NCBI GenBank assembly: GCA_035632095.1
Contig: DASQHM010000034.1
Location: 1-60,612, forward strand
Direction: 5' to 3'
From: DASQHM01 sp035632095
Lineage (GTDB): Bacteria; Pseudomonadota; Alphaproteobacteria; Ferrovibrionales; Ferrovibrionaceae
DNA length: 60,612 nt
This document shows positions 26,234 through 35,826 of this stretch, in pieces (the stretch's first letter is position 1; every line of letters starts with the position of its first letter). The translations under genes and the position numbers were made by a program. Under the pieces are notes generated by a model that had not been told where the DNA came from, made no database searches, and worked only from the letters and a program-made list of their open reading frames with translations.

Positions 26234-27412
26234 CTATCGCCGTTCCGCTCGATCCAGCTCGGCCATCAGCGATGCCCGCTGCTGATCGAGATCGGGCGCC
26301 GGCACCCGCGTATCCGGATCGGGAAACGCCGAGAGCTTGATCGGATTGCCGGCCATGGTCACGCGGCCAACCGCGGCATCGTCGGCATGCACCACCATGT
26401 TGCGCGTGGTGACCTGCTTGTCGCTCAAGACTTGCGCCACGTTGTTGATCGGCCCGGACGGCACGCCCGCCTTGTCCAGCACATCCAACCAATGGGCGGT
26501 GTCACGGCTCTTCAACGTCAATTCCATCTCGTCCTTGAGCGCCGCGTGGTGCTGGGTGCGAAGGGGGTTGCTGGCGAATAGGGGGTTCTCGGCGAGCTCC
26601 GGGCGCCCGAGCGCCTTCGCCAAGGCACGGAACAGCACGTCGTTTCCGGCGGCGATGATGACCCAGCCGTCTTTGGTCTGATAGGCCTCGAACGGCGTGA
26701 TGGAGGGATGCCGCGCGCCGAGCGGGCCGGGAATCTCCCCCGTCGCCGTATAGCGCGCAATGCCGTTCTCCAGGATCGCCACCTGGCAATCGAGCATGCC
26801 CACGTCGATCTTGATGCCCTCGCCGGTCTGCTGGCGATGATAGAGGGCGGCGTTGACGCCCACGGCGGTGAACAGCCCGGCGGTGATGTCGCCGACGGAT
26901 GTGCCTACGCGTGTCGGCGGCCCGCCAGGATGTCCGGTCAGGCTCATCACGCCGCCCATGCCTTGCACCACCATATCGTAAGCCGCGCGCTGGCGGTAAG
27001 GCCCGGTGTGGCCGAAGCCGGAAGCGGCGGCGTAGATCAGGCGCGGGAAGCGCGGGTGCAACGCCTCCCAGCCGTAGCCGAGCTTCTCCATGGCGCCGCC
27101 GCGATAATTCTCCACCAGCACATCGGCTTGCGCCAACAGCCTTTCGAAGACGGCGCGGTCGTCCGGCACCTTCAGGTCGAGGGCAATGGATTCTTTGCCG
27201 CGGTTGATCGACATGAAGTAGGCGGACTTTTCCTTGATGAACGGGCCGATGTGGCGGGAATCATCGCCGGTAGACGGGTTCTCGACCTTGATCACGCGGG
27301 CGCCGAGATCGGCAAGCACCATGGTGCAATAGGGGCCGGCAAGGACGCGCGTCAGGTCGACGATGACAATGCCGTTTAGCGGACCTTGGACGGACGATGC
27401 TTTGAGAGACAC
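26234..27412 (-). CDS. CaiB/BaiF family (class III) CoA-transferase
   Basis: A 392-residue class III CoA-transferase, which moves CoA between carboxylic acids through an enzyme-aspartyl intermediate. The N-terminus has GIVIVDLTRVLAGPYCTMVLADLG (in part) and IKVENP; the predicted catalytic Asp175 lies in GTSVGDITAG; later GWVIIAAGND is typical. The substrate is unknown (formyl-, succinyl- or aryl-acid CoA esters are possibilities). The GTG at 27412, 8 bases after the hemB stop, gives the normal family start. It is thus in one transcription unit with hemB. Confidence 0.87.
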   Translation of the reverse strand: MSLKASSVQGPLNGIVIVDLTRVLAGPYCTMVLADLGARVIKVENPSTGDDSRHIGPFIKEKSAYFMSINRGKESIALDLKVPDDRAVFERLLAQADVLVENYRGGAMEKLGYGWEALHPRFPRLIYAAASGFGHTGPYRQRAAYDMVVQGMGGVMSLTGHPGGPPTRVGTSVGDITAGLFTAVGVNAALYHRQQTGEGIKIDVGMLDCQVAILENGIARYTATGEIPGPLGARHPSITPFEAYQTKDGWVIIAAGNDVLFRALAKALGRPELAENPLFASNPLRTQHHAALKDEMELTLKSRDTAHWLDVLDKAGVPSGPINNVAQVLSDKQVTTRNMVVHADDAAVGRVTMAGNPIKLSAFPDPDTRVPAPDLDQQRASLMAELDRAERR

Positions 27413-27420
27413 GGCGCGCG

Positions 27421-28503
<1,083 letters not shown>

Positions 28504-28636
28504 GCGGGCCTCCGGACCGGCAACGTGGGCGGATTGTAGAAGTGCGCATCAACGATGGCAACGCGCCCGCCTGCGTTGCGCAATCGGCAGCGGCCCTTTA
28601 TGAAGGATCGCAAGCAACAACGCCCGGGAAGCAAAT

Positions 28637-30229
28637 ATGTCGACCGCTGCCTCAGCCACCGTTGCCGCCGCCGAACCGCAGCCATTGCCGGCGTTCCGCG
28701 CCATACCGGATCTGGTGGCCGATCAGGCGAAATTGCGGGGACTGGCGCGAGCCTTGGTTGCCGAAGGCAAGACGGTGTCCTGGGTGGAATTCGATCGCCG
28801 CGTCAACCGCGTCGCCAATGCCCTGATGGGGCTCGGGCTCGGCCGCGGCGACAAGGTCGCCATCCTGGCGCCGCCGTCGATCGAATACGTGGAGGCGTTC
28901 GTCGGCGCGCTGCGCATGGGCGCGTGCGTGGTGCCGCTCTCGACCATGGCTTCGACCGACGCGCTGGAGATGATGGTGCGGGATTCGGATTCCCGCGTGC
29001 TCATGCTGGGCGAGGCCATGCGGAATTTGGTGGCGCCCTTCCTGGACCGGCTTCCTGGCCTGGTGCCCGGCGGGCGCATCGCCTTCGATTTCGCGAGCCC
29101 CGGCTGGTCCGACTTTGCCGGCTGGGTCGCTGCGGCAAGCGATGCGGCGCCGCGGATCGAGCTCGGGCCCGACGACCAGTTCAACATCATCTACAGCTCG
29201 GGCACGACCGGCGTGCCCAAGGGCATCCTGCATAGCCACCTCATGCGCTTCGGCCATGTGGAGCGGGGCGAATTCTTGGGTTACGGGCACGAAGCGATCA
29301 CGCTCTTGTCCACGCCGCTCTATTCGAACACAACCCTGGTCGCTTTGTTCCCGACGCTGGCGCACGGCGGCACGACGATCCTGATGCGGAGATTCGACGC
29401 CGCCGGCTATCTCGAAATCGCCGAGCGCGAGCGCGTGACCCACACCATGCTGGTGCCGGTGCAATATCAGCGCCTCCTGGCGCATCCGGACTTCGACAAG
29501 TACGACCTCGGCAGCTTCCGCATGAAGCTTTCCACCAGCGCGCCGCTTCGCGCCGGGGTCAAACGCGCCATCCTCGACCGCTGGCCGGGCCAGTTGGTGG
29601 AATTCTACGGCCTGACCGAGGGCGGCGGCGGCTGCATGTTGAATGCGAGTTTGTACCCGAACAAGCTGCACACGGTCGGCCAACCCGGCCTGGGCGCGGA
29701 CGTGCGCATCATCGACGAGGCCGGCAACGAACTGCCGCAGGGCGAGACCGGCGAAATCGTCGGCCGCTCCACCAACATGATGACCGGCTATTACAAGCAG
29801 CCGGGCAAGACCGGCGAAATCCACTGGCGCGACAAGGCAGGCGAACTGTTCTTCCGCACCGGCGACATGGGCCGGTTCGACGAGGATGGGTTTCTGATCC
29901 TGCTGGACCGCAAGAAGGACATGATCATCTCGGGTGGCTTCAACGTCTATGCGGCCGATATCGAGGCGATCCTCTCGAAGCATCCTGACGTCAGCGATGT
30001 GGCCGTGATCGGCGTGCCGAGCGAGCAATGGGGCGAAACGCCGCTGGCCCTGGTGGTGCGCCGCGGCGGAAGCGCGGTCGAGGCCGAAGTGCTGCGCGCT
30101 TGGGCCAACGAGCAGCTCGGCAAGACCCAGAGGATCAGCGCCGTCGAATTCCGCGACAGCCTGCCGCGCTCCAGCATCGGAAAGATCCTGAAGCGCGAAT
30201 TGCGCGAGCCCTATTGGCGCAACACCTGA
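28637..30229 (+). CDS. AMP-binding acyl-CoA synthetase
   Basis: Adenylate-forming ligase of 530 residues. Motifs: FNIIYSSGTTGVPKGILHS (ATP loop), VEFYGLTEGGGG, LFFRTGDMGRFDEDG, LLDRKKDMIISGGFNVYAADIE (in part) and the terminal lysine region RSSIGKILKRELRE. It heads a five-gene run with an isobutyryl-CoA-dehydrogenase-like enzyme, a hydroxyacyl-CoA hydrolase, a hydroxyisobutyrate dehydrogenase and a crotonase, so isobutyrate or another short branched acid is a reasonable substrate; this is inferred only from context. The start ATG follows a 133-base spacer shared with divergent hemB. Confidence 0.88.
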   Translation: MSTAASATVAAAEPQPLPAFRAIPDLVADQAKLRGLARALVAEGKTVSWVEFDRRVNRVANALMGLGLGRGDKVAILAPPSIEYVEAFVGALRMGACVVPLSTMASTDALEMMVRDSDSRVLMLGEAMRNLVAPFLDRLPGLVPGGRIAFDFASPGWSDFAGWVAAASDAAPRIELGPDDQFNIIYSSGTTGVPKGILHSHLMRFGHVERGEFLGYGHEAITLLSTPLYSNTTLVALFPTLAHGGTTILMRRFDAAGYLEIAERERVTHTMLVPVQYQRLLAHPDFDKYDLGSFRMKLSTSAPLRAGVKRAILDRWPGQLVEFYGLTEGGGGCMLNASLYPNKLHTVGQPGLGADVRIIDEAGNELPQGETGEIVGRSTNMMTGYYKQPGKTGEIHWRDKAGELFFRTGDMGRFDEDGFLILLDRKKDMIISGGFNVYAADIEAILSKHPDVSDVAVIGVPSEQWGETPLALVVRRGGSAVEAEVLRAWANEQLGKTQRISAVEFRDSLPRSSIGKILKRELREPYWRNT

Positions 30230-30249
30230 CGGCCCGACGGAGACGCCGC

Positions 30250-31401
30250 ATGAACTTCGAGTTGAGCGAAGACCAGCGCGCCTTCCAGCAGGCGGCAAGG
30301 GACTTCGCGACCGCCGAAATGGCGCCGAACGCCGCACGCTGGGACGAGGAGAAGTTTTTCCCCGTCGACACGCTTCGCGCCGCCGCCGCCCTCGGCTTCG
30401 GCGGCATCTATGTCCGGGAAGACGTCGGCGGCGCGGGCCTCAAGCGGCTGGATGCAGCGATCATATTCGAAGAACTTGCGGCGGGATGCACGTCCACGGC
30501 CGCCTATATCTCGATCCACAACATGGCGGCGTGGATGATCGACAGCTTCGGCAGCGATGCGCAGCGGCAAAAGTTTCTGCCGAAGCTCTGCCGCATGGAG
30601 CATTTTGCGAGCTATTGCCTGACCGAGCCGAATTCGGGATCGGATGCGGCCGCATTGCGCACGCGCGCGGTGCGGGACGGCGACCACTATGTGCTGAACG
30701 GCACCAAGGCCTTCATTTCCGGCGGCGGCCGGTCCGATGTCTATGTGTGCATGGTGCGGACGGGCGGGGAGGGGCCAAAGGGCATTTCCTGCATCGTGGT
30801 CGAGAGCGGCACTCCCGGCCTTTCCTTCGGGGCGCAGGAGCGCAAGCTCGGCTGGAACTCGCAACCGACGGCCATGGTGATCTTCGAGGATTGCCGAGTG
30901 CCCGTCGCCAATCGGATCGGGACCGAAGGCGACGGCTTCAAGATTGCCATGATGGGTCTCGACGGCGGGCGCCTGAACATCGGCGCCTGTTCGATCGGCG
31001 GCGCCCGCGCCTGCCTCGACGTGGCGCGCGGGCATCTCGGCGTGCGCAATCAGTTCGGCCAGCCGCTGGCCCGCTTTCAGGCGTTGCAATTCAAGCTCGC
31101 GGATATGGCGACCGAATTGGAAGCGGCGCGATTGATGATCCACCACGCGGCGGCGCGCCTCGATGCGCACCACGCCGATGCGACGCTCGCCTGCGCCATG
31201 GCCAAGCGCTTCGCCACGGACGCAGGCTTCCAGGTCTGCAACAACGCGCTGCAGATGCTCGGCGGCTACGGCTACCTCAAGGACTATCCGGTGGAGCGCT
31301 TTCTGCGCGACGTGCGCGTTCATCAAATTCTCGAAGGCACCAACGAGATCATGCGCGTGATCATCGCGCGGCGTTTGCTTTCAGGGACCGGCGAGATATG
31401 A
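30250..31401 (+). CDS. Acyl-CoA dehydrogenase, isobutyryl-CoA dehydrogenase-like
   Basis: FAD enzyme of 383 residues that desaturates acyl-CoA. It shows the FAD/substrate motifs YCLTEPNSGSDAAAL and FISGGGRSDVY, and the C-terminal QMLGGYGYLKDYPVER. The catalytic base is predicted as Glu362 in LEGTNEIMR, the position used by short and branched-chain dehydrogenases. Genes for 3-hydroxyisobutyryl-CoA hydrolase and 3-hydroxyisobutyrate dehydrogenase follow, supporting isobutyryl-CoA as substrate (valine pathway). It starts 20 bases after the ligase and overlaps the next gene by ATGA. Confidence 0.9.
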   Translation: MNFELSEDQRAFQQAARDFATAEMAPNAARWDEEKFFPVDTLRAAAALGFGGIYVREDVGGAGLKRLDAAIIFEELAAGCTSTAAYISIHNMAAWMIDSFGSDAQRQKFLPKLCRMEHFASYCLTEPNSGSDAAALRTRAVRDGDHYVLNGTKAFISGGGRSDVYVCMVRTGGEGPKGISCIVVESGTPGLSFGAQERKLGWNSQPTAMVIFEDCRVPVANRIGTEGDGFKIAMMGLDGGRLNIGACSIGGARACLDVARGHLGVRNQFGQPLARFQALQFKLADMATELEAARLMIHHAAARLDAHHADATLACAMAKRFATDAGFQVCNNALQMLGGYGYLKDYPVERFLRDVRVHQILEGTNEIMRVIIARRLLSGTGEI

Positions 31402-32459
31402 CAAGCGACGCCGACATCGTGTTCGATGTGCAAGGTCCGCTCGCCTGCGTTCTGCTGAACCGGCCAAAGGCGCTCAACGCGCTGACCCACGAGATGGCCG
31501 TCGCTCTCGACAATAAGCTGAAGGTCTGGGAAAGCGACCCGCGCATAGCCGCGTTGGTGATCCGCGGCCAGGGCAGCCGCGCCTTCTGCGCTGGCGGCGA
31601 TATCCGGAAGCTCTACGACGAAGGCCGCGCGGGCAGCCGGTATCCGTTCGACTTCTACCACGACGAATACCGCTGCAACGCGCGCATCCACCGCTTCCCA
31701 AAGCCTTACGTATCGTTCCTCGACGGTATCGTCATGGGCGGCGGCGTCGGCGTGTCGGTGCACGGCAGTCATCGTATTGCGACCGAGAATACGGTCTTCG
31801 CCATGCCGGAGACCGGCATCGGCTTATTCCCTGACGTGGGCGGCAGCTATTTTCTGTCGCGATTGCCAGGCGCCCTTGGCATGTTTCTCGGCCTTACCGG
31901 CACGCGGCTCAAGGCGGCGGACGCGATCTGCGCCGGGGTGGCGCAGTTCCATGTGCCATCGAGTGCGCTCGACGCGCTGCAGGTCGATCTGGCAAAATCC
32001 GAACCGGGACACCGCGAGGCCGTTTCGCTGGTGATCCGGCGCCATGCCACGGATCCCGGCGCCCCGTCGATCGCGCAACATCGCGCAACCATCGATCGCG
32101 CCTTCGGGCAACCATCCGTCGAGGCGATCCTGGAAGCCCTCGACGCGGAGGAGGACGCGTTCGCTGCCGGCTTGGCGGCGCAGATCCGCACCAAGTCGCC
32201 GACGAGCTTGAAGATCACCCATCGGCAGATCCGCGAAGGCGCCAAGCGCAATTTCGACGAGTGCATGCGCATGGAATGGCGCATGGTGAACCGTGTCATC
32301 CGCGGCCACGACTTCTATGAAGGCACCCGGGCCGTGGTGGTCGACAAGGACCAGAAGCCGGCCTGGCGCCCGCCGACGCTCGACGGTGTCCACGCGGCGG
32401 ATGTGGATGCCTATTTCGCGCCGCTCGGCAAGGACGAGCTGCGCTACGATTGGGATTGA
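31398..32459 (+). CDS. 3-hydroxyisobutyryl-CoA hydrolase (enoyl-CoA hydratase/isomerase family)
   Basis: Crotonase-fold thioesterase of 353 residues that frees 3-hydroxyisobutyrate from CoA. The oxyanion-hole blocks are FCAGGDIRKLYDEG and GIVMGGGVGVSVHGSHRI; the acidic pair lies in MPETGIGLFPDVGGSYFLSR, a pattern specific for HIBCH rather than hydratases. The extra C-terminal 100 residues (ending LGKDELRYDWD) also fit HIBCH length. Its start overlaps the dehydrogenase stop by 4 bases. Confidence 0.92.
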   Translation: MTSDADIVFDVQGPLACVLLNRPKALNALTHEMAVALDNKLKVWESDPRIAALVIRGQGSRAFCAGGDIRKLYDEGRAGSRYPFDFYHDEYRCNARIHRFPKPYVSFLDGIVMGGGVGVSVHGSHRIATENTVFAMPETGIGLFPDVGGSYFLSRLPGALGMFLGLTGTRLKAADAICAGVAQFHVPSSALDALQVDLAKSEPGHREAVSLVIRRHATDPGAPSIAQHRATIDRAFGQPSVEAILEALDAEEDAFAAGLAAQIRTKSPTSLKITHRQIREGAKRNFDECMRMEWRMVNRVIRGHDFYEGTRAVVVDKDQKPAWRPPTLDGVHAADVDAYFAPLGKDELRYDWD

Positions 32460-32493
32460 AGCGCGTCCGGATCACCGCTTAAGGGAGGAGAAG

Positions 32494-33387
32494 ATGGCGA
32501 GCATCGGATTTATCGGCGTCGGCAACATGGGCGGCCCCATGGCTCTGAACTTGCTCAAGGCGGGGCACAAGGTGAAAGTCTTCGACCTGTCGGCGGATGC
32601 GGTTGCGCGTTGCGTGAAGGCGGGCGCCGCGGCGGCCAAAGCGACGGCGGACGTCGTGGCCGACGCCGAGGTGATCGTCACCATGCTGCCGGCCGGCGAG
32701 CACGTGCGCAGCGTCTACCTGGGCGCGAATGGCATACTTGCGGCCGCCAAGAAGGGCTCGCTGTTCATCGATTCATCGACGATCGACGTGGACAGCGCGC
32801 GCGCGGTCGGAAAAGGCGCGGCCGAAGCCGGCATGGACATGATCGACGCGCCGGTCTCCGGCGGCACCGGCGGCGCCGCCGCCGGAACGCTCACCTTCAT
32901 GGTCGGCGGACCGGACAAGGCCTTCGCGCGCGCCAAGCCGTTCCTCGAAGCCATGGGCAAGACCATCGTGCACGCCGGCGCTTCCGGAAATGGCCAGGCT
33001 GCGAAGATCTGCAACAACATGATCCTCGGCATCTCTATGATCGCGGTCAGCGAGGCCTTCGTGCTCGCCGAAAAGCTCGGGCTTGACCATCAAAAGCTGT
33101 TCGATATCAGTTCCAAGTCCTCGGGCCAGTGCTGGTCGCTGACCAACTATTGTCCAGTGCCCGGTCCCGTGCCTACATCGCCCGCCAACCGCGACTATCA
33201 GGCGGGCTTTACCGCCGACATGATGCTGAAGGATCTGAAGCTGGCACAAGCAGCCGCAAAGAGCGGCGGCGCCAAGACCGTGCTTGGCGCGGAGGCGGCC
33301 GCCGTCTACGAAAGGTTCAGCGCCAGCGGGCAGGGCGGGCGCGACTTTTCGGGCGTCATCACCATGGTGCGCAAGGACAGCCGCTGA
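32494..33387 (+). CDS. mmsB: 3-hydroxyisobutyrate dehydrogenase
   Basis: Oxidises 3-hydroxyisobutyrate to methylmalonate semialdehyde with NAD (297 residues). Diagnostic segments are FIGVGNMGGPMALNLLKAG (Rossmann), DAPVSGGTGGAAAGTL, the catalytic-lysine helix GQAAKICNNM and the C-terminal GFTADMMLKDLKLAQ, all typical of HIBADH proper. A strong ribosome binding site (AAGGGAGGAGAAG) precedes the ATG. It overlaps the next gene by one base (TGATG). Confidence 0.93.
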   Translation: MASIGFIGVGNMGGPMALNLLKAGHKVKVFDLSADAVARCVKAGAAAAKATADVVADAEVIVTMLPAGEHVRSVYLGANGILAAAKKGSLFIDSSTIDVDSARAVGKGAAEAGMDMIDAPVSGGTGGAAAGTLTFMVGGPDKAFARAKPFLEAMGKTIVHAGASGNGQAAKICNNMILGISMIAVSEAFVLAEKLGLDHQKLFDISSKSSGQCWSLTNYCPVPGPVPTSPANRDYQAGFTADMMLKDLKLAQAAAKSGGAKTVLGAEAAAVYERFSASGQGGRDFSGVITMVRKDSR

Positions 33388-34181
33388 TGGCCTGGGCGCA
33401 CGTCGGCATCGAAAAGCGCGGCCGGGTCGCGATCGTCCGCTTCGACCGCGGCAACGACAAGAACGCCTTTTCCCGCGCACTCATGCGCGAACTAATGGAG
33501 GCGGCGCGGTCGTTCGAGGACGACGTCGAGACCAGCGCAATCGTACTCACCGGACGGGCCGATGTTTTCACCGCCGGCCTCGACCTAAAGGAGGCTTTGG
33601 CGACCCACGGCGAGGATCACGCCTTGTCGGTGCGGCGGCAGTTTTCCTCGCTCGGACAGCGGCTTTGCCGGGCTTGGGAGGATCTGGCGCCGGTCACCAT
33701 CGTCGCCATCGAGGGCTATTGCATCGGCGGCGGCATGGCCTTGTCCGTGGCTTGCGATTTTCGGATTTGCGGCGCTAATGCAATTCTTTACGTGCCGGAG
33801 TTACGACGCGGCATGAATATGTCTTGGCAGAGCCTGCCGCGCTTCGTGAATTTGGTGGGACCGGCGCGAGCCAAGCAGATCGTCATTCTGGCCGAGCAAA
33901 TTCCGGCCTCGCAGGCGCTCTCTTGGGGCCTGGTGGAAGAGGTGGTCCCGGCCGGTCAGGCGCTCGCCAGCGCTCTGCAAATGGCCGAGAAGATCGCCGC
34001 GCAGCCGCCGGTGCCGGTGCGCATGACCAAGCAGGCGATCAACGTCGCCGCCAATCCGCTTGGTCATGCGGTCAGCTTCATGGATGCCGATCAGAACGCG
34101 CTGACGCGACAGTCGGAAGACTACGCCGAAGGCGTGAAGTCGTTCTTCGAGAAGCGACCGCCCGGCTTCAAGGGCCGCTGA
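33387..34181 (+). CDS. Enoyl-CoA hydratase/crotonase family protein
   Basis: A 264-residue crotonase. The oxyanion-hole segments are FTAGLDLKEAL and IEGYCIGGGMALSVACDFRI. At the usual catalytic acid positions, the segment LYVPELRRGMNMSWQ has Glu but the second acid is not in its canonical place, so hydratase activity on methacrylyl-CoA is plausible but not proved. It closes the five-gene acid-degradation run and abuts the convergent methyltransferase gene with no gap. Confidence 0.85.
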   Translation: MAWAHVGIEKRGRVAIVRFDRGNDKNAFSRALMRELMEAARSFEDDVETSAIVLTGRADVFTAGLDLKEALATHGEDHALSVRRQFSSLGQRLCRAWEDLAPVTIVAIEGYCIGGGMALSVACDFRICGANAILYVPELRRGMNMSWQSLPRFVNLVGPARAKQIVILAEQIPASQALSWGLVEEVVPAGQALASALQMAEKIAAQPPVPVRMTKQAINVAANPLGHAVSFMDADQNALTRQSEDYAEGVKSFFEKRPPGFKGR

Positions 34182-34940
34182 TCAGGCGGCTGCGGCGGCG
34201 AGGATCGTCTTTCGCGCCCGGCTGATCCCGATATTGCGCGACGCCACGCTGGTCCGGAACCCATGCTCGCGCAGGAGTTCCGCCAAGGCCTTCATGTCGT
34301 AGCGCGCCAAATCGTTCTCGCGCAGATGCGAGCGGTAGTTGGTCGCCGCCATGTCGAACAGGGTGCGAAGCGCGCTGAAGAAGAAACGGTAGCGGACGCT
34401 GTAGCGCAAAAAGTCGATCGTATCCGACAGCGTGTCGAGATCGTTCGGGATGATGTCCGCCAAGGCCAGCACGCCACCCGATTTGAGGACGCGCTTGGCC
34501 AGGCGCACCAGCGCGCCGAGCTCCGCCCGGTCCAAGTATTGGATGACGGAACACACCAGCATGAAATCGACGCTGCCGTCGGGCAATTCCGACAGCGCGT
34601 CGTCGTCAATCACCTTGATGCCGGGCGAGCGGGCATACCGGGCGCTTACCCGCTGGTGCAGATAGGGCGAGCGATCGTACAAGAGAACGTCCATGCCGGC
34701 GCCGGCCAACCGCGGCGCCGCGAGAGCTTCGCCGCAGCCGTAATCCAGCACGCGCTTGCCCTTCGGCTCCGGAACGGCGGCGAGGAATTCCTCGATTGTA
34801 ACGCGATAGCGCGCATGCAGGTGGCGGTCGCCGACGTGGATGCGCGCCGGACGGCTCCAGAAGTTGAACCAGGTGGAAGCGGCGGCGCCGACGCCGCTCG
34901 CCTCGTCGAAATCCGAACGGGGTTCAGTTGCGGAACGCAT
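34182..34940 (-). CDS. Class I SAM-dependent methyltransferase, unknown substrate
   Basis: A 252-residue methyltransferase. Motif I is VLDYGCGEAL, motif II region VLLYDRSPYL, and motif IV region SVDFMLVCSVIQYLDR; the C-terminal half has an aromatic insert (LRYSVRYRFFFSALRTLFDM) that could bind a hydrophobic substrate or membrane. The ATG at 34940 has GGGAGCG upstream and was preferred to 34961 and 34970. It overlaps the upstream methyltransferase by 17 bases, so the two are translated together. I do not recognise the family more closely. Confidence 0.75.
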   Translation of the reverse strand: MRSATEPRSDFDEASGVGAAASTWFNFWSRPARIHVGDRHLHARYRVTIEEFLAAVPEPKGKRVLDYGCGEALAAPRLAGAGMDVLLYDRSPYLHQRVSARYARSPGIKVIDDDALSELPDGSVDFMLVCSVIQYLDRAELGALVRLAKRVLKSGGVLALADIIPNDLDTLSDTIDFLRYSVRYRFFFSALRTLFDMAATNYRSHLRENDLARYDMKALAELLREHGFRTSVASRNIGISRARKTILAAAAA

Positions 34941-35655
34941 GATCGCTCCCGGGTGCGCCATGGCGCGCACGCAACGTGTCGTTCCGGCAGCGCAGGATTG
35001 TGAACAGGCCGAGCGGTGGCGTCTGCTCGGATTCGAGCACGTCGAGACTGCCGCTCTGCAGGAATTGGTCGCGGGAAAAATCCGGCCGCCAGCCGAGCTT
35101 CGGCGACAGTCCGGCCAGGCGCTTTTCGATCTCGGATCGAAGTCCGCGCGCCGCGGCGAAATGATTGACGAAGATCACCAGGCCGTCGGGACGGCAGACG
35201 CGCTGCACCTCGGCCAGAAGACGATCGGGATGCGGCACGACGGACGCCACGTACATGGCCACCACGACATCGAAGCTCCCGTCGGCGAATTCCAGATTCT
35301 CCGCGTCCATTTCAAGCAAAGCTTCGACATTGCCGAGACGCTTGGCGGCGACTCGCTCACGCGCCTGACGGAGCATGTCGCGCGACACATCGATTCCTGT
35401 GACCTTCAAGTCGGAGCGATAACGCGGAAGCGACAGGCCGGTGCCGACGCCGACTTCCAGCACGCGGCCCTCGGCCTGCGCGTTGATGAGATCGACGGCG
35501 CGGCGGCGGCCCGGATGCAGCAGCAGCCCGAACACCGCGTCGTAATAGGGCGCGTGCCGGCGATAGGCTTGCCGGACCGTGTCCAGGTCGAGCTCCAACC
35601 TCGGGGACGTGCCAGGATCGTCACCCGGATCGTCGTAGGTCCGTGTTATGCGCAT
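34924..35655 (-). CDS. PmtA-like class I SAM-dependent methyltransferase
   Basis: A 243-residue methyltransferase resembling rhizobial/Rhodobacter phosphatidylethanolamine N-methyltransferase PmtA: YRRHAPYYDAVFG near the N-terminus, motif I VLEVGVGTGLSLPRY, motif II VTGIDVSRDML and FADGSFDVVVAMYVASVVPHP. PmtA converts phosphatidylethanolamine to phosphatidylcholine by three methylations. The resemblance is good, but the tandem partner may signal a different lipid or small-molecule substrate. It is first in a two-gene minus-strand unit. Confidence 0.78.
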   Translation of the reverse strand: MRITRTYDDPGDDPGTSPRLELDLDTVRQAYRRHAPYYDAVFGLLLHPGRRRAVDLINAQAEGRVLEVGVGTGLSLPRYRSDLKVTGIDVSRDMLRQARERVAAKRLGNVEALLEMDAENLEFADGSFDVVVAMYVASVVPHPDRLLAEVQRVCRPDGLVIFVNHFAAARGLRSEIEKRLAGLSPKLGWRPDFSRDQFLQSGSLDVLESEQTPPLGLFTILRCRNDTLRARHGAPGSDHAFRN

Positions 35656-35826
35656 TGCGCCTCCCCGCCCATCAGCTACGCGACAACTCCGGCAGACTCG
35701 GCCGGCGCCAGTTTGAGAATACGCCGATCATCGACCAGGGCAACAATGGCAACATTGGGGCCCAGTGCCTTGTGCCCGGTATTGCCGCAACACTGCCGGC
35801 CATATATCGCATAGCGGAGCCCTCGG

